Positions 61,301-63,382 of a DNA stretch of 64,000 nucleotides are shown piece by piece. Under the pieces are notes generated by a model that searched no databases, was not told the DNA's origin, and saw only the letters and a list, made by a program, of their open reading frames with translations. The stretch is from the NCBI GenBank assembly GCA_039566865.1, contig CM076947.1, forward strand, positions 20,213,501 to 20,277,500, given 5' to 3'. Origin of the DNA: Aurelia coerulea. Lineage: Eukaryota > Cnidaria > Scyphozoa > Semaeostomeae > Ulmaridae. Within the stretch, counting starts at the first letter, position 1. Each line of letters starts with the position of its first letter. The position numbers were made by a program, and so were the translations under genes.

Positions 61301-63347
61301 GAAAGTCCTAAAACAAAATATACCCTTTCTCACCTACAGGATTTGGTAGGAGACATTTTTGTTGATTACAATGTCCAGGGCTCCAGGTCAGTTAGAAAGG
61401 AAGTAAGAATGTCAGTCGCTGAGGCAATAATTTAACGTCTATTACAGATTGACGTCTTTAAAATGTATTTTTCGTTGAGGATGCTTTTCTCAATGATACG
61501 CTGCTCGCTTGCCTGGGGGTTGCTACTGAACACATGAAATCGATATGCCGACTGAATACTGGGTGACCCAGAAAAAAGTGACCCAACGCAATCTGCTACA
61601 GAAAATTAAGTAAGTGGCCGATTGAAATATTTTGAGCGTTGTTGTGTCGCTAAAAGACTAGCCTATGCAATAAGTATTTTTCACAATTTTTTCGGCACGG
61701 TAAACTTCCAAAATTAAGGATTTCGTGGAAAAGGGCATGCCTGAAATTTTCAAAAAGTCGTCAAAAACAGGGGATTGATTTACAGCCATTTCAGATCTTC
61801 AAAACGACGAGGAGCGTGTTTCGTTTCAACCTGGGAATAGGCAACCCAATCGGAAGTCTTCAGAGCAAGTTTATAGTCCCTTGGCACTTAAAGATATTCT
61901 CAGGCAAAATGAAACACGCTCCTCGTTGTTTTGAAGACCTGAAATGGCTTCAAATCGATGCCCTGTTTTTGATGTCTTTTTGAGGATTTCAAGCCTGCCC
62001 TTTTCCTCTAAATCATTTATTTGGGAACTTAACCGTGCCCAAAAAAATTGCAAAAAATACTCATAATGTAGGCTAGTCTTTTAGCGACAGAACAACGCTT
62101 GAAATATTTCAATCGGCCACTTAACATTTTTTTCTAAAACAGATTGCGTTGGGTCACTTTTTTCTGGGTCACCCGGTAGTTGTAATTTTATTTTATTCAT
62201 GTGGTTGAGGAATAACTCAGTTCTAATCAATCGTTCTACTTCCTTTTAGTGCGATGGTGTCGACCTGACGGAACGAATACGTGAACTTAAGCCTGTTTGT
62301 ATCCTGTTTTTAAATATTTCAAAGTAAGTTATACAATTTTATTAGTTCTTATATTTGTTCCACATACCAAATATTTCTTGTTTCTTCAATGAGTTCTTTA
62401 CTGTGGGGGACTGCCTTCAAATACTAAGATATTTTGCCGAGATGCAAAGCGTTAAAGGACATCTATAAGGATTAGATACACTGCTTGTGCTTCGGTTACT
62501 ATAAAAGCCAATCTGTGATTTGGTGGTAGACTTACGACTTGATTCCTTGTATTCGTTCAACATTTTTAATCTGATATTTTATTTTCTACCATCCAATTCA
62601 ATAAGAGCGATGCTGAGACTTATGTAATGAGTATAATTTGGTGGCGGGTGAGTAAAAAAAAGGATCCCCATTTAGAAGGCAACTGCTCCCTGAATATCAA
62701 AGCAATAATATTGATAAGTGCCTTCTTTTGTTGCCAATATGTTCAATTAGGCTCAGTAATTTACCAGGCCATTCCTTTCCGTCGATATGGGAGATTTTCT
62801 GGAGAAAGCCTCCTCCAAAAACCTGCAGAAACGAATGAAAACAAGGAGTAAATTTTCCTTGGTTTTCCTTCTTAAAAATGATGACACTCACATGTATTCA
62901 TGCAGTTTGTCCTCTTGGTAGAATGAAACCTTCCTCAGAAATGTCAAGGAAATTTGTTCATGATGTTCGGCACGTTTTCCAGGTTTCTTGAAGAGGCTTT
63001 CTCGAGGAAGTCCCTAATAATTTCAGAACGGAGTGGTCGATTTCAGTCAGGCAAATTTTAAGTAGATTTGAACATGTCTACCATTAAACCATATCTTTGC
63101 CGTTATCATCGTCTTGATGTCAAGGGAGCCGTGACCCTTCAAACGGAGATTCTTTTTAGTGACTCAGCCGGTAGAACGTGCAAGGCATTCGAAAATGACT
63201 ATGACAACACTGCAGTTGACGGCTGGTGTTCTCGCAAAAGTTTTCTCAGTTTAAATGTGAAGTAAAAAGCACACAGTAAGCATTTTCCTGTCTTATTTTC
63301 ACAGATACAGTGCTGGCACATCACCTTGGGGACACCCAACAGGCGAG
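18523..63347 (+). CDS. DGKZ/DGKI: Diacylglycerol kinase, type IV (zeta/iota class), 23 exons, 3' end outside window
   Basis: This gene encodes a lipid kinase that phosphorylates diacylglycerol to phosphatidic acid, ending DAG signalling at membranes and in the nucleus. Twenty-three GT-AG exons join in phase to about 480 codons from the ATG at 18530. Order: N-terminus ending VDWS; C1a from [11 protein letters not shown] to INCCKCRP (about residues 40-95); C1b from HHVAHRRK to VHNKPEC; helper stretch VPPSWIV; basic linker NRRRSSR; catalytic domain beginning [14 protein letters not shown], with CGGDGSVGW and [12 protein letters not shown]; accessory domain with [30 protein letters not shown] and SPWGHP. 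The basic linker sits where vertebrate DGK zeta has its MARCKS-like nuclear-localisation segment. FHESREANP and the C1 spacing fit zeta/iota rather than other DGK classes. The accessory remainder and expected ankyrin repeats lie to the right of the window. The true first exon is uncertain, because the first exon seen here has a splice acceptor before its ATG. Family assignment is from remembered family motifs, not a search. Confidence 0.95.
18612..19566 (+). repeat. 109-bp tandem array containing exon end and 5' splice site
   Basis: Units start at GACAGAG: 18614, 18723, 18832, a truncated one near 18922, then 19024, 19133, 19242, 19351 and 19460. Each repeats the last 18 coding bases of DGK exon 1 (GACAGAGTTGATTGGAGT), its GTAAGT donor and about 85 bp of intron. 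Copies are nearly identical, implying recent expansion. The last unit is diverged at its end. Confidence 0.97.
19624..19644 (+). CDS. Candidate 21-nt alternative microexon (PKRGILE)
   Basis: A pyrimidine-rich tract ends in atacag, followed by 21 bases and a GTAAAT donor. It would insert seven residues, PKRGILE, in phase 0/0 between exons 1 and 2. The family does not need it: VDWS joins directly to [10 protein letters not shown] without it. It could be a real alternative exon or chance. Confidence 0.3.
20048..20107. repeat. (ATT)n microsatellite
   Basis: About twenty copies of ATT. Confidence 0.98.
20108..20494 (+). mobile_element. Possible retroelement end between two (ATT)n tracts
   Basis: Flanked on both sides by long (ATT)n runs. 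It has a TATA-like tgtatataaacc and, at 20443, CTGATGA...GAAAC words like those in Penelope-like element termini. The two halves share related sequence (TATAGTTTGGAATGTATC / TATGGTTTGGAATGTGTC). Identity uncertain. Confidence 0.35.
20495..20557. repeat. (ATT)n microsatellite
   Basis: About twenty copies of ATT; the second tract of the pair. Confidence 0.98.
20558..21224. other. Intron, no recognised exon
   Basis: Contains AACCATGGAATCGTGGAACC direct/inverted words near 20630 but nothing assignable. Confidence 0.4.
21225..21460. repeat. Dispersed repeat, about 230 bp, copy 1
   Basis: Closely matches 28130-28365: shared GTAGCACTTCAGGAAAACCA and GATTTAGGCCATGTCCGTTT. A partial third match lies at 12800-12895. 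Confidence 0.85.
22030..22360 (+). repeat. Dispersed repeat with pyrimidine-rich segment, copy 2
   Basis: Same family as 17489-18062 and 25215-25660, ending CTTCCAGACAAACAAGCTTC. The long open frames across it on both strands are products of the low-complexity sequence. Confidence 0.75.
22994..23065 (+). CDS. DGKZ/DGKI: DGK exon 2, start of C1a
   Basis: Acceptor catctttag, donor GTTTGT (weaker than average). Twenty-four codons, phase 0/0. It encodes [20 protein letters not shown] then QDCK, aligning with the GEHIWFETNVSG...C stretch of DGK zeta. The cysteine spacing is slightly shorter than in vertebrates. Confidence 0.9.
23132..24650. mobile_element. Foldback element, about 1.5 kb with about 550-bp arms
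   Basis: The left arm (ccagcccactgtgatccag, then aaaactgatttttctata) is mirrored by the right arm (tagaaaaatcagtttggtac, ending acactgtgctgg). Arms match over about 550 bp with scattered differences. It sits in DGK intron 2 immediately before a LINE 3' end. Confidence 0.85.
24651..25195 (+). mobile_element. LINE 3' end: last codons and 3'-UTR
   Basis: Begins [20 protein letters not shown] then [14 protein letters not shown] and a TAA at 24753, the C-terminal signature of this LINE family (…LLYGN…FIHETGRFE at 26607). The 3'-UTR contains GGGGTAGTCATTG and ends at tatatataaaaaaaa. Confidence 0.85.
25215..25660 (+). repeat. Dispersed repeat with pyrimidine-rich segment, copy 3
   Basis: Most complete copy. 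It runs from GTTGAACTATTGCACAGCAC through a TTCC-rich stretch to CTTCCAGACAAACAAGCTTC and a GCGAAGCTGCTTCGC hairpin. Confidence 0.75.
26090..26330 (-). repeat. Dispersed repeat (GGTTTAGGATT family)
   Basis: Reverse-strand copy of the repeat at 42340-42700, sharing AAAAATTTCCACGGCAAATT and TTGCCACCATTTTG. Confidence 0.7.
26385..26872 (-). pseudogene. LINE 3' end with ORF2 C-terminus
   Basis: Minus strand, 26810 to 26607: [40 protein letters not shown] and [13 protein letters not shown] then stop. This is the terminal Cys/His-containing domain of a non-LTR retrotransposon ORF2. The 3'-UTR runs left to the poly-T at 26382. 5'-truncated. Confidence 0.88.
26990..27143 (+). pseudogene. LINE ORF2 C-terminal fragment
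   Basis: Reads [20 protein letters not shown] then [20 protein letters not shown] and MFIKNS, matching the LNWP.....R......YK...N..AP.YL sequence of LINE ORF2 tails. Cut off on the right, where a miniature element follows. Confidence 0.85.
27187..27575. mobile_element. Miniature element (TAAGAAAC type), copy 2
   Basis: Co-linear with 15704-16087: TTAGAAACTAAGAATTTG, TCCATAACAATCTTCAT, GCCAGTACTGGAGTTTCT. Confidence 0.8.
27576..28129. other. Intron, nothing recognised
   Basis: No exon, repeat or RNA gene supported between the two flanking repeats. Confidence 0.4.
28130..28365. repeat. Dispersed repeat, about 230 bp, copy 2
   Basis: Same as 21225-21460 with a few percent divergence. Confidence 0.85.
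28779..28953. mobile_element. Small TA-flanked MITE
   Basis: TACAGTATTA...CTAAGAAA at left and TTTCTTAG...GGTAATACTGTA at right. Confidence 0.65.
29341..29368 (+). CDS. DGKZ/DGKI: DGK exon 3 (28 nt), C1a
   Basis: Acceptor ttttcttttcag, donor GTATGA. Encodes KSGSRKKCA plus one base, matching KSVSRRKCA in vertebrate DGK zeta. Phase 0 in, phase 1 out. The exon is only 28 nt and would be missed by most ORF-based annotation. Confidence 0.88.
29369..30486. other. Intron 3 left part, nothing recognised
   Basis: No supported exon, RNA gene or named element. The C-rich/G-rich block at 29565-29590 is only a run. Confidence 0.4.
30807..31558. mobile_element. Foldback element with about 300-bp arms
   Basis: Left arm CAAGGGCAGATTTTGTAATA and right arm TATTACAAAATCTGCCCTTG are exact reverses, and the match continues inwards to gaTTATGTTTATTTGATTcagg/ATCAAATAAACATAATC. 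The right arm is interrupted by 31350-31504. Confidence 0.93.
31350..31504. mobile_element. TA-flanked MITE (TAGACGATTGCGC family), copy 1
   Basis: TAGACGATTGCGCTAAAGAT at left and ATCTTTAGCGCAATCGTCTA at right, 20-bp perfect inverted ends. Related copies at 37641-37790, 42873-43027 and 53163-53390. Confidence 0.93.
31891..32358. other. Intron 3 right part, nothing recognised
   Basis: A 75-codon minus-strand open frame (32084-32311) has no recognisable domain and lies in the intron; not called. Confidence 0.4.
32359..32405 (+). CDS. DGKZ/DGKI: DGK exon 4 (47 nt), C1a
   Basis: Acceptor cacttttag, donor GTAAGA. Completes a split Ser codon and encodes [15 protein letters not shown], aligning with CKIVVHTPCIEQLEK. 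It supplies the Cys and His zinc ligands of the first C1 domain. Confidence 0.93.
32600..32730 (-). repeat. Diverged copy of the 33043 element
   Basis: GACTTGGTTGCAGAGTTAAA and CAAAACCAGAGCTACCAGC are the reverse of sequence inside 33043-33180. Confidence 0.6.
33043..33180. mobile_element. Small MITE, TTTTATAGTTTGACATTATA ends
   Basis: Left TTTTATAGTTTGACATTATA and right TATAATGTCAAACTATAAAA are a 20-bp perfect inverted pair (longer with AATTAACCA). It directly abuts the LINE that follows. Confidence 0.9.
33183..33868 (+). pseudogene. LINE ORF2: reverse transcriptase thumb and C-terminus
   Basis: About 228 codons open to a TAA. Reads [20 protein letters not shown], later [41 protein letters not shown] and [26 protein letters not shown], (L/I)(R/Q)P.FDY....W and LGP..WN.L are standard landmarks downstream of the YADD box in non-LTR retrotransposons. 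The catalytic palm and the endonuclease are missing, so it is dead despite the open frame. It lies in DGK intron 4 in the same orientation as the gene. Confidence 0.93.
33183..34168 (+). mobile_element. 5'-truncated LINE with 3'-UTR and (ACAT)n tail
   Basis: Coding remnant 33183-33868, then a 3'-UTR of about 270 bp ending in a tract of seven to eight CATA units (34141-34168). The minisatellite-like tail replaces poly(A), as in CR1-type and related LINE groups; the exact clade is undetermined. Confidence 0.85.
34169..34655. other. Intron 4 end, nothing recognised
   Basis: Open frames here are short and hydrophobic from AT-rich sequence; none is supported. Confidence 0.4.
34656..34715 (+). CDS. 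DGKZ/DGKI: DGK exon 5, end of C1a
   Basis: Acceptor tttttcgtag, donor GTGAAT. Twenty codons, [20 protein letters not shown], aligning with INFRCKPSFRESGSRNVRE of DGK zeta. Confidence 0.92.
35380..35445 (+). CDS. DGKZ/DGKI: DGK exon 6, start of C1b
   Basis: Acceptor tttatttcag, donor GTGCTA. Twenty-two codons including [18 protein letters not shown], matching HHWVHRRRQDGKCRHCGK. Carries the His and the first CxxC zinc-ligand pair of the second C1 domain. Confidence 0.95.
35675..36125. mobile_element. TA-flanked MITE with about 80-bp terminal repeats
   Basis: Left TAGCCTGTTAACCAGACCCA continuing through ATAGTGGTCTGTTCAATACC; right ends GGGTCTGGCTAACAGGCTA. The arms are almost perfect. Confidence 0.92.
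36148..36350 (-). mobile_element. tRNA-derived SINE, intact copy
   Basis: Minus strand: GGTGTTGTGGCGCAGTGGTG (A-box region), then GGACCGGGTTCAATCCCAGG (B box), a tRNA-unrelated body and a (CTTCAC)n tail at the left. It defines the unbroken form of 1571-2330. Confidence 0.82.
36570..36825 (-). mobile_element. Second SINE family with (CTA)n tail, copy 1
   Basis: Minus strand begins CTGAGTGGGTGAGTGGCCGA and GTGGCTTAAAC, resembling the A box of a class II (Ser/Leu) tRNA. A B-box-like GGTCAAACTCC lies about 58 bp later; then GTCCTTCGGAAGGGACGTTA and a (CTA)n tail. Copy 2 at 50119-50379 is about 97% identical. Confidence 0.8.
37161..37196 (+). CDS. DGKZ/DGKI: DGK exon 7 (36 nt), C1b
   Basis: Acceptor gctttttag, donor GTAAGT. 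Twelve codons, [12 protein letters not shown], aligning with GFQQKFTFHSKE. Phase 0/0. Confidence 0.88.
37470..37508 (+). CDS. DGKZ/DGKI: DGK exon 8 (39 nt), C1b
   Basis: Acceptor ttcatcttag, donor GTAAGT. Thirteen codons, [13 protein letters not shown], with the CSWC zinc ligands of C1b. The intron before it, 273 bp, is the shortest seen. Confidence 0.93.
37641..37790. mobile_element. Diverged MITE (TAGACGATT family), copy 2
   Basis: Right end CGCCATCTCTTACAAAATCG then TCTA; left ATGGCATCATGAGGCATTTT. Clearly weaker than other copies. Confidence 0.55.
37886..38179. mobile_element. TA-flanked MITE (TAGACCATTTTGAC ends)
   Basis: Left TAGACCATTTTGACATTTAG and right CTAAATGTCAAAATGGTCTA, with the match running on through aaaaagggtctgggga. 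Confidence 0.95.
38578..38743. mobile_element. Miniature element fragment (TAAGAAAC type), copy 3
   Basis: GTTTCTTAAGTTGTATTTTC, CCAGTACTAGAG and TTCTTATAAAAAATACGTGT match the right half of 15704-16087. Confidence 0.75.
38795..38911 (+). CDS. DGKZ/DGKI: DGK exon 9, end of C1b and extended region
   Basis: Acceptor ttctgtag, donor GTAAGA. Thirty-nine codons. VHNKPEC carries the last C1b His/Cys; [18 protein letters not shown] aligns with CSLGVHAAVVIPPTWILR, the extended cysteine-rich region typical of DGKs. Confidence 0.95.
39653..39712. repeat. Short perfect hairpin, about 28-bp arms
   Basis: GCAGCCTCAACTCCTCCTCA pairs with TGAGGAGGAGTCGAGGCTGC around ATGGAAAAGTACTTTTCCTT. Confidence 0.85.
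39916..40719 (-). other. Long antisense open frame (267 codons) in DGK intron 9, identity unknown
   Basis: Minus strand, no stop for 267 codons. The middle is an Asn run from a (GTT)n microsatellite (40296-40337); the first 30 or so codons lie in the MITE at 40617-41246. The C-terminal third ([20 protein letters not shown] then [18 protein letters not shown]) looks more protein-like than the rest. No domain is recognised. Most likely a chance frame over a retroelement relic; not called as a gene. Confidence 0.2.
40296..40337. repeat. (TTG)n microsatellite
   Basis: An uninterrupted run of GTT/TTG, about 14 units, with further interrupted runs at 40200-40220. Confidence 0.97.
40617..41246. mobile_element. 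TA-type MITE (CCGGGTGAGTC family), copy 2
   Basis: TACCGGATGAGTTAAAAAGG at left and AAGTCACCCAGTA at right. Internal sequence (GCCCGGCGTTTGA, GGCTACTGCTCCCTGA) equals that of 30487-31890 without the nested parts. It ends 38 bp before exon 10. Confidence 0.88.
41285..41341 (+). CDS. DGKZ/DGKI: DGK exon 10, basic linker
   Basis: Acceptor ttctcgacag, donor GTAAGT. Nineteen codons including [12 protein letters not shown], a strongly basic Ser-containing segment at the position of the MARCKS-like nuclear-localisation and PKC-target region of DGK zeta. A similar role here is inference. Confidence 0.85.
41967..41984 (+). CDS. DGKZ/DGKI: DGK exon 11, 18-nt microexon
   Basis: Acceptor aatctttcag, donor GTGAGT. 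Six codons, ERRAFV, in phase 0/0, aligning with the RWRPFII stretch before the catalytic domain. Good splice sites on both sides and the sequence match make it convincing despite its size. Confidence 0.85.
42135..42246. repeat. Inverted repeat, about 25-bp arms
   Basis: GTCTGTCTCAGATTAGATGT and CATCTAATTTGAGACAGAT. Confidence 0.7.
42340..42700 (+). repeat. Dispersed repeat (GGTTTAGGATT family)
   Basis: Core words AAAGATGGGTGGAAAATTCT, GGCTTGAAAGGAAATTATGG and TTTGGTTTAGGATTTAG. Related copies: 26090-26330, 50680-50910, 53610-54110, 57010-58080 and 58680-58890. Class unknown. Confidence 0.75.
42873..43027. mobile_element. TA-flanked MITE (TAGACGATT family), copy 3
   Basis: TACACGATTACGCTAAAGAT at left, CCATTTTTAGCATAAACATC then TA at right; interior TTTTTACCAAGATGCGTTG as in 31350-31504. 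Ends 91 bp before exon 12. Confidence 0.85.
43118..43192 (+). CDS. DGKZ/DGKI: DGK exon 12, start of catalytic domain
   Basis: Acceptor ttactttcag, donor GTAAGG. Twenty-five codons ending [14 protein letters not shown], the conserved opening of the DGK catalytic domain (phosphate-binding NPKSGG). Confidence 0.97.
43312..43947. mobile_element. TA-type MITE (CCGGGTGAGTC family), copy 3
   Basis: TACCGGGTGAGTCAGAGAAA and TTTCTGACTCACCCGGTA. Subfamily with GGATCCCCGCTTGGAAGGCC, shared with 46702-47276 and 62641-63173. Confidence 0.95.
44204..46701 (+). repeat. 24-bp minisatellite, about 100 copies, in DGK intron 12
   Basis: Consensus AAACAAATTCTACCTGAGGA plus AGAA, 24 bp, with occasional 1-bp indels. 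Towards the right end the unit changes to AATAGATTCTACCTGGGGAA plus GAAA. Because 24 is a multiple of three, long open frames appear on both strands (ILPEEEKQ on +, FSSSGRIC and FLPQVEFV on -). They are a consequence of the repeat, not genes. Confidence 0.98.
46702..47276. mobile_element. TA-type MITE (CCGGGTGAGTC family), copy 4
   Basis: TACCGTGTGAGTCGGAAAAA and TTTTCTGACTCACCCGGTA; close to 43312-43947 but with an internal deletion. The minisatellite runs right up to its first base. Confidence 0.93.
47883..47930 (+). CDS. DGKZ/DGKI: DGK exon 13, catalytic domain
   Basis: Acceptor tgtttgttag, donor GTACGT. Sixteen codons, [16 protein letters not shown], aligning with GAKIIQSFLWYLNPRQ. It lies beyond the 2.5-kb minisatellite intron. 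Confidence 0.95.
48509..48546 (+). CDS. DGKZ/DGKI: DGK exon 14 (38 nt), catalytic domain
   Basis: Acceptor ttgtaaag (poor pyrimidine tract), donor GTAAGT. Encodes [12 protein letters not shown] plus a split Gly codon, aligning with VFDLSQGGPKEA. Confidence 0.92.
48664..49184. mobile_element. TA-flanked MITE (TACAGTAAAAACCC ends)
   Basis: TACAGTAAAAACCCGCATAA at left and TTATGCGGGTTTTTACTGTA at right, perfect over 20 bp and beyond. Confidence 0.95.
49185..50118. other. Intron 14 middle, nothing recognised
   Basis: A short direct repeat (tccttgtcctattgcacga, 49288 and 49318) is the only structure noticed. Confidence 0.4.
50119..50379 (-). mobile_element. Second SINE family, copy 2
   Basis: Near-identical to 36570-36825, with tail TAG repeats at left and head CTGAGTGGGTGAGTGGCC at right. 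Confidence 0.82.
50519..50579 (+). CDS. DGKZ/DGKI: DGK exon 15, GGDG motif
   Basis: Acceptor gttcgcag, donor GTAAGT. Completes the split Gly and encodes [24 protein letters not shown] is the ATP-binding motif of DGKs; the following Thr of vertebrates is Ser here. Confidence 0.97.
51261..51374 (+). CDS. DGKZ/DGKI: DGK exon 16, catalytic core
   Basis: Acceptor attttttcag, donor GTAAGC. Thirty-eight codons, [18 protein letters not shown] followed by [20 protein letters not shown], the most conserved stretch of the DGK catalytic domain. Confidence 0.98.
51409..51879. mobile_element. Foldback element with near-perfect arms of about 190 bp
   Basis: AAGGGTGTTAGGACACGAAC at left and GTTCGTGTCCTAACACCCTT at right; the match continues through aatatatcttcc and the inner pair GGTTTCAAACCGCA/TGCGGTTTGAAACC. 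It lies 34 bp past exon 16. Confidence 0.95.
51885..52808. mobile_element. TA-type MITE (GTGACCCAG/TTCCCACTTTTG subfamily) with nested insertion
   Basis: TACTGAGTGACCCAGAGAAA and TTCTTGGTCACCTGGTA. Shares interior (CATAGCACCAAGGGTAC; AATCCGTCAAGTACTCTTGA) with 60077-60601. It is split by 52206-52573. Confidence 0.85.
52206..52573. mobile_element. TA-type MITE (GTAAAAGCTCTATTAAG family), copy 2
   Basis: TACCGTAAAAGCTCTATTAA at left; the right end is GGGGGCTAAATATAGCTTAA (diverged). Interior matches 35588-36443. Confidence 0.75.
53163..53390. mobile_element. TA-flanked MITE (TAGACGATT family), copy 4
   Basis: TAGACGATTGCGC at left and CATCTTTAGCGCACTCATCT then A at right. About 70 bp longer than 31350-31504 because of unrelated sequence after GCGC. 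Ends 82 bp before exon 17. Confidence 0.85.
53473..53543 (+). CDS. DGKZ/DGKI: DGK exon 17, catalytic domain
   Basis: Acceptor tattgacag, donor GTATTG. Encodes [17 protein letters not shown] then IVEKLD plus two bases of Arg, aligning with [24 protein letters not shown]. Confidence 0.96.
53610..54110. repeat. Dispersed repeat (GGTTTAGGATT family), two arms
   Basis: GAATAGCTTCAAAGAAACTC and TAGCTAAAGTTTCTTTCAAG face each other, giving an inverted arrangement around TTTTGGTTTAGGATTTATG. Confidence 0.7.
54189..54450. mobile_element. MITE with about 85-bp inverted ends
   Basis: AGATAATGCTACAATAGGAT at left and ATCATATTGTAACATTATCT at right; shared TTTTTATTGACACC/GGTGTCAATAAAAA. Related to the arms of the 30807-31558 foldback (AATCGCTTTG, TTTGTCTGCA). 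Confidence 0.88.
54560..54935 (+). pseudogene. LINE ORF2 C-terminal fragment and 3' end
   Basis: [20 protein letters not shown] and [10 protein letters not shown], then in a shifted frame [18 protein letters not shown] and [10 protein letters not shown]. These are the (F)RGPKLWN.L and FK.K landmarks of LINE tails. At least one frameshift; 3'-UTR ends near the TTAAAGTGAATTAATTAA tail. Confidence 0.85.
55175..55247 (+). CDS. DGKZ/DGKI: DGK exon 18, linker to accessory domain
   Basis: Acceptor ttgttcgtag, donor GTAAGA. Completes Arg and encodes [20 protein letters not shown] then SQSK, an acidic linker corresponding to RWDLHAEPNPEAG... in DGK zeta. Confidence 0.9.
55248..56001. other. Intron 18, nothing recognised
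   Basis: The longest open frame (112 codons, minus, 55238-55576) overlaps exon 18 antisense and has no domain; not called. Confidence 0.4.
56002..56080 (+). CDS. DGKZ/DGKI: DGK exon 19, accessory domain
   Basis: Acceptor catcatttag, donor GTGAGT. Encodes [18 protein letters not shown] then CLEFHESR plus one base, matching LPLDVFNNYFSLGFDAHV...EFHESR. A TA-flanked miniature element begins 9 bp past the exon end. Confidence 0.97.
56090..56688. mobile_element. Tc1/mariner-like foldback MITE (copy 2)
   Basis: TACAGGGTGTCCCAACAAAT and TTTTTTTGGGACACCTTGTA, TA at both ends. Same family as 16222-16812, including inverted halves around CTATTTATCGCTGC. Confidence 0.9.
56718..56948. mobile_element. 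Foldback element, about 230 bp
   Basis: GCAATAGTGCACCGCGATGT and ACATCAACGGTGCATTATTG, with inner TATTATGATCAAAATTGTAT/ATACAATTTTGATCATAATA. Confidence 0.92.
57010..58080. repeat. Dispersed repeat (GGTTTAGGATT family), two head-to-tail copies
   Basis: Each half contains AAAAAGGTGGGTGTAAAATT, a CGTTGGACTTTTCAGAAA word and, inverted, CCAACGGTAGAATTATAG. Units begin near 57030 and 57570. Confidence 0.8.
58280..58335 (+). CDS. DGKZ/DGKI: DGK exon 20, accessory domain
   Basis: Acceptor tctttttcag, donor GTATGT. Completes Glu and encodes [18 protein letters not shown], matching EANPEKFNSRFRNKMFYA. Confidence 0.97.
58680..58890 (+). repeat. Dispersed repeat (GGTTTAGGATT family), partial
   Basis: AAATGGCTTGGAAGGAACTT and TTTGCTGTAAATCTTCCGCG match the left half of 42340-42700. 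Confidence 0.7.
59130..59412. repeat. Tandem duplication, about 143-bp unit
   Basis: TCAATCATTTTCAAATTCTG to GACATTTCGCGGTAAAGTCT occurs twice head to tail, identical except for a small deletion in copy 2 (ttgctaaagc). It ends about 30 bp before exon 21. Confidence 0.96.
59445..59510 (+). CDS. DGKZ/DGKI: DGK exon 21, accessory domain
   Basis: Acceptor cctttacag, donor GTAAGT. Twenty-two codons, [20 protein letters not shown] then LI, aligned with [20 protein letters not shown]. This is the least conserved of the accessory exons. Confidence 0.88.
59785..59936. repeat. Inverted repeat, about 60-bp arms
   Basis: GGAACGAGAATTCCACGTTC and GAACGTGGAATTCTCGTTCC; also GGTCCATGATTTACTTG/AAGTAAATCATGGACC. 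Confidence 0.9.
59990..60790 (+). mobile_element. LINE 3'-UTR interrupted by a MITE
   Basis: GTTGCCTGACATCCAATGTG before the MITE and TTTAGTTGCTCGTCTTTATG, GGGGTAGTCATGG after it form the same 3'-UTR as 24900-25195, ending atatataaaaaaaa. Confidence 0.8.
60077..60601. mobile_element. TA-type MITE (TTCCCACTTTTG subfamily)
   Basis: TACCGGGTGAGCCAGAAAAA and TTTTTCTGGCTCACCCGGTA, perfect 20-bp ends continuing with AGTTCCCACTTT/AAAGTGGGAACT. The 149-codon minus-strand frame across it is not a gene. Confidence 0.96.
60930..61556. other. Intron 21, nothing recognised
   Basis: No exon or repeat identified. Confidence 0.4.
61557..62178. mobile_element. TA-type foldback MITE (GTGACCCAACGCAATCTG subfamily)
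   Basis: TACTGGGTGACCCAGAAAAA and TTTTTCTGGGTCACCCGGTA. The arms pair for about 290 bp, including GGCCGATTGAAATATTT/AAATATTTCAATCGGCC and CGACGAGGAGCGTGTTTC/AAACACGCTCCTCGTTG. Confidence 0.95.
62250..62323 (+). CDS. DGKZ/DGKI: DGK exon 22, accessory domain
   Basis: Acceptor ttccttttag, donor GTAAGT. Encodes [20 protein letters not shown] then LNIS plus two bases, matching [24 protein letters not shown]. Confidence 0.96.
62641..63173. mobile_element. TA-type MITE (CCGGGTGAGTC family), copy 5
   Basis: Left GGCGGGTGAGTAAAAAAAAG (diverged), right GTGACTCAGCCGGTA. Shares GATCCCCATTTAGAAGGCAA with copies 3 and 4, with an internal deletion. Confidence 0.85.
63305..63347 (+). CDS. DGKZ/DGKI: DGK exon 23, accessory domain, last in window
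   Basis: Acceptor attttcacag, donor GTTAGT. Completes Lys and encodes [14 protein letters not shown], matching YCAGTMPWGHPGE. The gene continues to the right through a minisatellite-filled intron. Confidence 0.95.
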
Positions 63348-63382
63348 GTTAGTTTTATAGCCTTTAGTTAATTTGTCATTTT

